Shown here one piece after another: positions 1 through 6,807 of a stretch of 10,433 bases of DNA (the first letter of the stretch is position 1; each line of letters opens with the position of its first letter). Source of the stretch: Bacteroidota bacterium (GTDB lineage Bacteria; Bacteroidota; Bacteroidia; Bacteroidales; VadinHA17); contig JADFUQ010000279.1 in the NCBI GenBank assembly GCA_015222065.1, positions 1 to 10,433 of the forward strand, in the 5' to 3' direction. A program made the position numbers and the translations under genes. The notes beneath the pieces were generated by a model. It did no database searches, was not told where the DNA came from, and saw only the letters and a program-made list of their open reading frames with translations.

Positions 1-15
1 AAACTATAAGTAATT

Positions 16-2835
16 ATGTATTTATTCAAATCAACTAAAAGAAGTAATTCATTCTTTTTTGCGACTTACAAAATGTTCGTTATACTATTTTTATTGGTAA
101 TGGCACTGGGATGTGCCCCCGAAAAAAAACAGTCAGAATTAAATTTGCCTGTTGAGAACAACGAATGCCGGCCCTGGACATATTGGTGGTGGATGGGTAG
201 CGCTGTTGATAAAGAAAATCTGTCCCAGCTTCTGGAGACATATAACAAGGCAGGAATTGGCGGCGTGCATGTTATTCCGATTTACGGAGTTAAGGGAGAT
301 GAAGAACGTTTCATTGATTATTTAAGCCCCGAATGGATGGAAATGCTTCAGTTTACAGTGACTGAAGCAAAACGGCTCGGTATGGGAGTTGACATGTCAT
401 GCGGAACCGGCTGGCCCTTTGGTGGTCCATCGGTTAGCGTAGAAGACCAGGATGCCAGGGTCGTTATAGATACATTTGAGGTTGAAAAAGGAGTAAACTT
501 TATTAATAAATTTGAAATACCACTTCAGGCGTTAATGGCTTATTCTGATGAGGGCGAGGTTGTTGATCTTACGGAAAAAGTTTCCGGAGATGGTGTTATC
601 AACTGGACAGCACCGGAAGGAAATTGGGAGCTTTTTGCTGTGTCCCAGCGCTTTTCAAGACGAGATGTGAAACGTGCTGCACCCGGGGGAGAGGGAGATG
701 CCGTGAATCCTTTTTCCAAGAGGGCGTTGATGAATTATCTACCAATATTCGACAAGGCTTTTGCCGATTATCAGGGAGAAATGGTACGCTGTTTATATCA
801 TGATTCGTTTGAATACGGCGGTGATTGGAGTGACGATTTGTTCGATGAATTTGAAATACGCAGGGGGTATGATTTGCGCAAACATCTTCCCGCTCTTTTG
901 GGCAGGGGTGCAGATGATTATGTAGCCCGTATAAAATCCGATTATCACGAGACAAAATCTGATCTTTTACTGGAGAATTTTATTAAACCCTGGGTAAAGT
1001 GGTCTCATGAAAAGGGATGCATTACACGCAACCAGGCGCATGGTTCTCCTGGCAATATACTCGACCTTTATGCCGCTGCCGATATTCCGGAAACAGAAAT
1101 ATTCGGACCAAGCGGCTTTGAGATTCCGGGATTGCGTACGAATCAGGAATTTCATCAGATATTCCATAATACACCTCCGAATCCACTTATGATAAAATTC
1201 TCTTCATCTGCCGCTCACGTGGCAGGGAAAAAACTTGTGTCCTCAGAGAGTTGTACCTGGCTCGACGAGCACTTTCAAGTTTCACTGTCTCAAGTTAAAC
1301 CCGAGATAGACCAACTGCTGGTTTCCGGTATTAATCATGTGTTCTACCATGGTATGGCATATTCGCCGGCTGATGCTCAATGGCCTGGCTGGCTTTTTTA
1401 CGCTTCCACAAATTTTGCGCCTTCCAACAGCTTTTGGCACCATTTCCCTGAACTCAATGCTTATATTGCCAGATGCCAGTCGGTTCTGCAATCCGGCAAA
1501 TCTGCTAATGATGTTTTGTTATATTTTCCTATTTACGATGTTTGGCACAATAAAGAAGGAATGCGATTAGGGCTACAGGTTCATAACCTTGACAAATGGC
1601 TGTTTGATACGCCACTCTACAATACTGCTAAAGTAATGTGGAACCGGGGATTTACTTTTGATTACATCTCGGATCGTCAACTCACGGATGCAAAAGTTGC
1701 AGGCAAACGTATTCTAATGAATGATTCGGAATACCCCGTAATGGTTGTTCCTGATTGTAATAAAATGCCTGTTGAAACACTGGAAAACCTGAAAGAACTG
1801 GCAAAGAATGGAGCTACTATCATTGTATTGAAAGACCTTCCTCGTGATGTTCCGGGTTTTGGTGATCTGGAAAACCGGCGTGAACAATTCAGAACGACAA
1901 TGGCTGAATTAAAACCTGTTGATACTGACCTTCCAGGTGTCAGGCAGGCAGATATTGGTAAGGGACGATTCCTGATTGGCGGCAATATTGAAGAAATGCT
2001 TTCTCTGGTAAATATTTCCCGCGAACCGGTTGCAGATGCAGGGATCAGTTTTATACGACGCACTCATAAGGGAGGGTATTACTATTTTCTGACTAATCCG
2101 GGTAAACAGGCACTCGATGGTTGGGTTAATCTTGGAGTTAAGGCAGAATCAGCTAAACTCTTTGATCCCAGATCTTCCCGCAGTGGAATAGCTGATTTAC
2201 AGGTGGGTGAAGCAGGTGCACCCCAGGTCTATTTACAGTTGCAACCCGGTGAATCGTGTATACTGCAAACATTTACAAATAAAAAGATAAACGGGACCAA
2301 TTGGAATTACCTTCATGTAGCCGGAGAACCTTATGAAATAAAAGGTGAATGGAGTGTTGATTTTATTGAAGGCGCTCCGGTGCTTCCATCTGGATTTGAA
2401 ACAGAACAATTATGTTCATGGACTGAGTTTGGCGATTCGACAACGAAGAATTTTTCCGGGATAGCAAAATATTCAATTACATTCGACAAACCTGAACAAC
2501 AGGCCGACGATTGGCTACTTGATCTTGGTAAGGTTTGCGAGAGTGCATCAATAAGTGTTAACGGACAGTTATTGGGCGTTTTATGGAGTTTTCCGTTCCG
2601 TATTGATATTGGAGATGTTCTTCATGAAGGGGAAAACACCATCGAGATAGAAGTGACAAATCTTTCGGCTAACCGCATCGCTGAGGTGGATCGCAGAAAG
2701 GTGCCGTGGAAGAAATTCTATGATATAAACTTTGTCGATATTAGTTACCAGCCTTTCGATGCTTCCGGTTGGAAACCGATGAATTCGGGATTGATCGGTC
2801 CGGTAAACCTGATCCCATGCAGTTACCAAAAGTGA
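16..2835 (+). CDS. GH106-like alpha-L-rhamnosidase, lipoprotein
   Basis: Probable exo-acting glycoside hydrolase of family GH106, which removes terminal alpha-L-rhamnose from plant, algal or microbial glycans. Residues 20-33 form a short hydrophobic stretch ending in ALGC, a lipobox with Cys33 as the lipidation site, so the protein should be exported and membrane anchored. The mature N-terminus has the GH106-typical WTYWWWMG motif (54-61), followed by GIGGVHVIPIYG (80-91). Further family-like blocks are YHDSFEYGGDW (261-271) and SSESCTWLDEHF (409-420), leading to NHVFYHGMAYSP (440-451). Acidic residues in these blocks (D263, E266, E411) are candidates for catalysis or metal binding. Residues about 770-935 look like a C-terminal beta-sandwich of the GH2 sugar-binding type (SISVNGQLLGVLW, 845-857). 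At 939 residues it is somewhat shorter than the roughly 1,000-1,200 I recall for many GH106 proteins. A start at ATG 73 (Met20) is possible, but the start at 16 supplies the basic n-region (K5, K8, R9, K19). The substrate cannot be told from sequence. Confidence 0.88.
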   Translation: MYLFKSTKRSNSFFFATYKMFVILFLLVMALGCAPEKKQSELNLPVENNECRPWTYWWWMGSAVDKENLSQLLETYNKAGIGGVHVIPIYGVKGDEERFIDYLSPEWMEMLQFTVTEAKRLGMGVDMSCGTGWPFGGPSVSVEDQDARVVIDTFEVEKGVNFINKFEIPLQALMAYSDEGEVVDLTEKVSGDGVINWTAPEGNWELFAVSQRFSRRDVKRAAPGGEGDAVNPFSKRALMNYLPIFDKAFADYQGEMVRCLYHDSFEYGGDWSDDLFDEFEIRRGYDLRKHLPALLGRGADDYVARIKSDYHETKSDLLLENFIKPWVKWSHEKGCITRNQAHGSPGNILDLYAAADIPETEIFGPSGFEIPGLRTNQEFHQIFHNTPPNPLMIKFSSSAAHVAGKKLVSSESCTWLDEHFQVSLSQVKPEIDQLLVSGINHVFYHGMAYSPADAQWPGWLFYASTNFAPSNSFWHHFPELNAYIARCQSVLQSGKSANDVLLYFPIYDVWHNKEGMRLGLQVHNLDKWLFDTPLYNTAKVMWNRGFTFDYISDRQLTDAKVAGKRILMNDSEYPVMVVPDCNKMPVETLENLKELAKNGATIIVLKDLPRDVPGFGDLENRREQFRTTMAELKPVDTDLPGVRQADIGKGRFLIGGNIEEMLSLVNISREPVADAGISFIRRTHKGGYYYFLTNPGKQALDGWVNLGVKAESAKLFDPRSSRSGIADLQVGEAGAPQVYLQLQPGESCILQTFTNKKINGTNWNYLHVAGEPYEIKGEWSVDFIEGAPVLPSGFETEQLCSWTEFGDSTTKNFSGIAKYSITFDKPEQQADDWLLDLGKVCESASISVNGQLLGVLWSFPFRIDIGDVLHEGENTIEIEVTNLSANRIAEVDRRKVPWKKFYDINFVDISYQPFDASGWKPMNSGLIGPVNLIPCSYQK

Positions 2836-2852
2836 TATTAATATAGAATATT

Positions 2853-5000
2853 ATGAAAATCAGGTACATTATAATTATTGGGTTAGTATGCCTATCTCTT
2901 GGAGGTTGCTATTCCGGCACTGAAGAAAACATGGTTACCATTGTAGCTCCTGAAGCAAGAAAAGCTGACGAAGGCTACAAATTGGCTTGTGAGTATGTGA
3001 CCCATTCCCTTCAATCCAAAGATATCAGTGTCTCACTGGTTTGGTTAGCGCCGGATCTTACATTACCGGAGGGAAATCTGATACTGATGGGTAGCCGCGA
3101 AGATCTGTCTGATGAATCCTGGCAACCGGAAAAACCGGAGGAATACCGTATTTCACCTGTTAATCTGAACGGGCGTAAAGGCCTGATGGTTGAGGGAGAT
3201 GAGCGAGGAACAATGTTCGGCATGTTTAAGCTTGCAGAAAGGATCCGTATTGACAGTAGTTTCTGGCAGGTTGAAGTAAACCAGACTCCCGCCTTTCCAT
3301 TGCGCATTTTTTCAGAAGAAGGTCAATTGCTGGACATTCCTGACCGGGGTTATTACTCAGACAATCCACCTTATGTGAATGAAGAAATAATGCGTGCTGA
3401 AGTGGATGAGATGAAAAACCTTATCGGGCATGTTGTGAGTCTGGGTTATAACTCTTTTTCACTTTTAAATCTTGGTGTCGAAGAGTACATAGATTACAAA
3501 TGTCTTGACAAACAGGTATATCCACAGGATGATCGTCATCGTGTACGCTCGGCTGTGTTTTGTAAGTATCTCAGCGAAGTATGCGACTATGCACACTCTT
3601 TACATGTTAATGTTTATATGCAGGTTTACGAGATTCAATTTCCACCCCAATTGGCCAAATTGTATGACATTGATATTGACAGTTCTGATATAGAACGTGT
3701 TATAAATGCACGGTATAAGGAATTGTTTGAACGTGTACCACTGGATGGGATGATTGTAACTGCCACAGAAACACACCCTCGTGCAGGTTATGCAAGTAAA
3801 AATCTTTGGAGAGAAAAAGGATATGAAGGTGCCGGAAAAATGATTAGCATGTATCACAATGCCTGCAAAGCTGTCGGTAAAAAGATTATTTTCAGACTCT
3901 GGCGGATCGCCTCTGATGCAGAGGGTATAAACAAGATAACCAGGCATACTCCGGAAGATGCTATTGTGGCAATAAAGAATACAGGTGGTGATTATTACCT
4001 CAATTGGCCTACTACAACAGCCATAACCGATGGAATAGCTCATGAGCAACCATTGGTGGTGCTGTTTGATACCTTTCGTGAGTTCGATGGCTGGTCGAGG
4101 CTGTTTATTTATATGAAGCGCTGGGGAGATGTAGTGCGTGACTGCCGTGACAATGGTGTCATAGGCATCAATGCCTGGGGGGCATGGGCGGAAGGTTGTA
4201 TATGGCCCGATTATGAGCCGGGTTATCTCACACCGGAGAAGGACACGGTTTCATGGCGGGGGCATTGGAACACTTTCCGCATGTTTACCAGGGGATTCAC
4301 ACCGGGACAGGCTAATGTTTATCTGTTATCGAGGCTGGCATGGGATCCGGATGAAGATGTGATGAAGATTGCCGAAGACTTTGCGGCATTACACATAGGT
4401 ACAGCTAATGCTTTAGCAACAGCCGGGGCATTGCTGGCCACTGAGGATGCCTTTGCCGAAGAGTATATAGGAACATGCAGTGAAATAACACATCCTGTTT
4501 ATCTGAAGTGGACCATGGTTTTTGCCCCCAGGGATGAGTTTATGGAGGCAGCTTACATAAAAACACCTCTGAATGAATTATTGAACAGCAACACAAGGGC
4601 ATTAAAAAAAGTAAGCTTAATGGAGGAAGCCTTTTCCAGAACCGAGCCGTCAAAAGCACCTGACCTTAAACGATATACCGAATTTAAAGAAGGCTTTAAT
4701 AAAACAGCGCTATACCTGCAAACATTTTATTTATGGCGCGAATGCTGGTGGCGTAACCGTTCCGACAGCGATTTTACCGGCGAAGAAAAGATGGCAAATA
4801 TGGCAGCCCTTAAACAAACAAAAACCCGGCTTATTGACCTGTTTGATCAATGGGAGAAATACCCGGAAGAAGCCGGGTTCTGGCGGGTCACATTTCGTTA
4901 TGGGCAGCCTGAAATTTCTACAGCTTTTCCTTACTGGTATCCTCGTGGTGAAACCACAATGGAAACAACAGCTAAAGAATTTGGGAAGACAAAATATTAA
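2853..5000 (+). CDS. Divergent GH67-like alpha-glucuronidase, lipoprotein
   Basis: Probable exported glycosidase related to GH67 alpha-glucuronidases, which release glucuronic or 4-O-methylglucuronic acid from oligosaccharides. The N-terminus is a clear lipoprotein signal with lipobox LGGC (Cys19). Residues about 27-145 look like the non-catalytic alpha/beta domain that precedes the barrel in GH67 and GH20. Residues about 150-500 would be the TIM barrel, and the rest is mostly helical. Three GH67-like signatures appear in order: IVTATETHPR (301-310), resembling the acid loop, with E306; AIKNTGGDYYLNWP (373-386), with D380; and LFDTFREFDGW (404-414), with E410. GFTPGQANVYLLSRLAWDPD (481-500) closely resembles the GH67 block around QANWYAFGRLAW. 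The length of 715 residues fits GH67. The loops diverge enough that true GH67 activity on xylan-type uronic acids is uncertain, and it may be a separate GH67-related group. It starts 17 bases after the rhamnosidase stop, so co-transcription is likely. Confidence 0.72.
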   Translation: MKIRYIIIIGLVCLSLGGCYSGTEENMVTIVAPEARKADEGYKLACEYVTHSLQSKDISVSLVWLAPDLTLPEGNLILMGSREDLSDESWQPEKPEEYRISPVNLNGRKGLMVEGDERGTMFGMFKLAERIRIDSSFWQVEVNQTPAFPLRIFSEEGQLLDIPDRGYYSDNPPYVNEEIMRAEVDEMKNLIGHVVSLGYNSFSLLNLGVEEYIDYKCLDKQVYPQDDRHRVRSAVFCKYLSEVCDYAHSLHVNVYMQVYEIQFPPQLAKLYDIDIDSSDIERVINARYKELFERVPLDGMIVTATETHPRAGYASKNLWREKGYEGAGKMISMYHNACKAVGKKIIFRLWRIASDAEGINKITRHTPEDAIVAIKNTGGDYYLNWPTTTAITDGIAHEQPLVVLFDTFREFDGWSRLFIYMKRWGDVVRDCRDNGVIGINAWGAWAEGCIWPDYEPGYLTPEKDTVSWRGHWNTFRMFTRGFTPGQANVYLLSRLAWDPDEDVMKIAEDFAALHIGTANALATAGALLATEDAFAEEYIGTCSEITHPVYLKWTMVFAPRDEFMEAAYIKTPLNELLNSNTRALKKVSLMEEAFSRTEPSKAPDLKRYTEFKEGFNKTALYLQTFYLWRECWWRNRSDSDFTGEEKMANMAALKQTKTRLIDLFDQWEKYPEEAGFWRVTFRYGQPEISTAFPYWYPRGETTMETTAKEFGKTKY

Positions 5001-5036
5001 ACTTAACAGATTTATTAAAAACAGAGACAAAAACTT

Positions 5037-6770
5037 ATGAAGAGAAAAACATCAAGAATAAAAAGGGCAGTATTTATTGTTATTGGGATAGTATTTTTTT
5101 TAAGCCCATACATCCTTGTAGCAGAACAATTTACTCCAAATAATAGAAAGGAAGAAAAGATATCCTACGGCATTTTTGACCAGCTTACCTGGTTATTCAG
5201 CGACAGCAAACCAGGGGAAAAACCGACTAAGGTAGCCAGATTACTTGCCCCATGTGGTGGCAGGCCTGGTTTTCAAGTACTCCTGGAAGGTGTGCCAGAG
5301 GGCACAGAAGTGCAATTTACTTCAGATGGTCTTGTTGATCGAAAAGGTCATTGGCTCAAGGATATTTCCGTCAATCTGCTTCACAGCGTTCCGGTTGAAT
5401 ACAATACAGGCGAGACAGGTTTTACTACTCGTAAGCATTCACCTGTTGCGGAAGGGGTCTCACGAATAGCACCATTTCGTTGTTTTGATGTTATCGAACC
5501 GATAAAGAAGGGAACACATACCTGGAAGGATGATGCAGCAGCCTTTTACGTTGGCATTGGCATACCAAACTCAGCTTTGCCGGGCAGGTATTCAGGCAAA
5601 GTCAGGATCACGGCTGGGGACGGAAGTGTTATTGTCCCGGTTAAGCTTGAAGTAGCTGCTGTGCACCTGCCATCAAAAATAGACCTTTCCCAAACTATTT
5701 GGTATGATATCAACAATATGGCTTCTTTCCATGGTTTGGAACTTTGGAGTTCCGGTCATTGGCGTATGATCCATAAATATGCAGAAATGATGGTTGCACA
5801 TCACCAGAATATTTTCCGGGCTGATCTTAGGTTGGTGGATAAGAAGAAGGATACAAATGACAATTGGACCTTTGACTTCAGCCGTCTAGAACGATTAATG
5901 CATATTATGATAGATGCTGGAATGACACACATAGAAGGAGGGCATATCGGAAGTTGTAAAAAATGGGGTGAATCAGAAATATATATTTGGCCCTCGTCTG
6001 AGTTATGGGAACAAGAGGTCCGTATATCCAGTGAGAAAGCACAGGATTTTCTTGCACAGTTCTTGCCGGAATGGAGGTTTTTCCTTGAAAAACATGGTTG
6101 GTATGGGATGCTGTGCCAGCATGTTTCTGATGAACCGACCCATGGAGCATTTTGTGATTATTTGGCTGGTGCTTGTGCAGTTCGCAAATATCTTCCAGGT
6201 GTTCCAATTATTGATGCTGTTGAATTTCCCGACCTGGGTTCTGCAGTGGATTGGTGGGTTATCAAACCTGAACAATATGAGGGAGATTTTGATGCTTATG
6301 ATAAACCCAGGTCAAATGGCGATCAAATATGGTGTTATACTTGCTGTAAACCTGGCGGGCGGTACATGAATCGTCTTCTGGATTTCCCTCTGCTGAGAGT
6401 CCGGCTTCTGGCGTGGGGATGTGCAAAGTATGACATGCCGGGATATCTGCATTGGGCTTTAAATAGTTGGTCCCCTGTCAAAGACCCATTTAAACATTCC
6501 ATTAAGCCGGATGACTCCAATGACATTCCTGTTGGTGACAGGTATATTGTTTATCCTGGTCCTGACGGTCCGTGGAGCTCTATGCGGTATGAGGCACAGC
6601 GTGAAGGCTGGGAAGATTACGCTCTGCTAATGATGGCACGAAAGCAGCTTAATCCGGAGCAGTTTGATACACTGGTGTCAAAAACTGTGCGTGGGTTCTC
6701 CGATTTTACTGATGATCCTGCTATCTTTCGCCGACAGTATCGGGAATTGCTGATGTTAGTATCGGATTAA
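5037..6770 (+). CDS. DUF4091/GH123-like exported glycoside hydrolase
   Basis: Probable secreted or periplasmic glycosidase of the DUF4091 group, which is related to GH123 beta-N-acetylgalactosaminidases. The N-terminus has a basic n-region (K2-R10) and a hydrophobic core (11-28). Cleavage near A29 is plausible, but an uncleaved anchor cannot be excluded. Residues about 65-212 look like the beta-sandwich domain of these proteins, including AFYVGIGIPNSALPGRYSG (169-187). A TIM barrel follows. HVSDEP (362-367) contains the adjacent Asp365-Glu366 pair expected of GH123-type substrate-assisted catalysis. MPGYLHWALNSW (467-478) and RYEAQREGWEDYALL (517-531) are typical of the DUF4091 C-terminal region. 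The protein has 577 residues and appears complete. HexNAc specificity is inferred from family resemblance only, since DUF4091 proteins are largely uncharacterised. It lies 36 bases after the GH67-like gene and 37 bases before the fusion gene, within the same likely operon. Confidence 0.78.
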   Translation: MKRKTSRIKRAVFIVIGIVFFLSPYILVAEQFTPNNRKEEKISYGIFDQLTWLFSDSKPGEKPTKVARLLAPCGGRPGFQVLLEGVPEGTEVQFTSDGLVDRKGHWLKDISVNLLHSVPVEYNTGETGFTTRKHSPVAEGVSRIAPFRCFDVIEPIKKGTHTWKDDAAAFYVGIGIPNSALPGRYSGKVRITAGDGSVIVPVKLEVAAVHLPSKIDLSQTIWYDINNMASFHGLELWSSGHWRMIHKYAEMMVAHHQNIFRADLRLVDKKKDTNDNWTFDFSRLERLMHIMIDAGMTHIEGGHIGSCKKWGESEIYIWPSSELWEQEVRISSEKAQDFLAQFLPEWRFFLEKHGWYGMLCQHVSDEPTHGAFCDYLAGACAVRKYLPGVPIIDAVEFPDLGSAVDWWVIKPEQYEGDFDAYDKPRSNGDQIWCYTCCKPGGRYMNRLLDFPLLRVRLLAWGCAKYDMPGYLHWALNSWSPVKDPFKHSIKPDDSNDIPVGDRYIVYPGPDGPWSSMRYEAQREGWEDYALLMMARKQLNPEQFDTLVSKTVRGFSDFTDDPAIFRRQYRELLMLVSD

Positions 6771-6807
6771 TAGGGTAGGAGTAGTGCTAAATAAAAAATA
6801 TCAGTGA

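Noticed and set aside
1..15. Possible promoter or ribosome binding site before the first gene
   Set aside because: Only 15 bases are available, and no Bacteroidota-type TTTG/TAnnTTTG elements or Shine-Dalgarno sequence are visible.
1677..2063. 128-codon open frame on the minus strand
   Set aside because: It is entirely antisense to the rhamnosidase gene, with a Ser/Arg-rich low-information translation and no domain signal.
3600..4049. 149-codon open frame on the minus strand
   Set aside because: It lies wholly inside the GH67-like gene, has no recognisable domain and is Cys- and Ile-rich in a shadow-like way. The + strand frame has clear family motifs.
4861..4878. Six-base GC-rich inverted repeat ACCCGG/CCGGGT
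   Set aside because: It sits within the coding region of the GH67-like gene with no T run and is not near a gene end. It is a chance hairpin.
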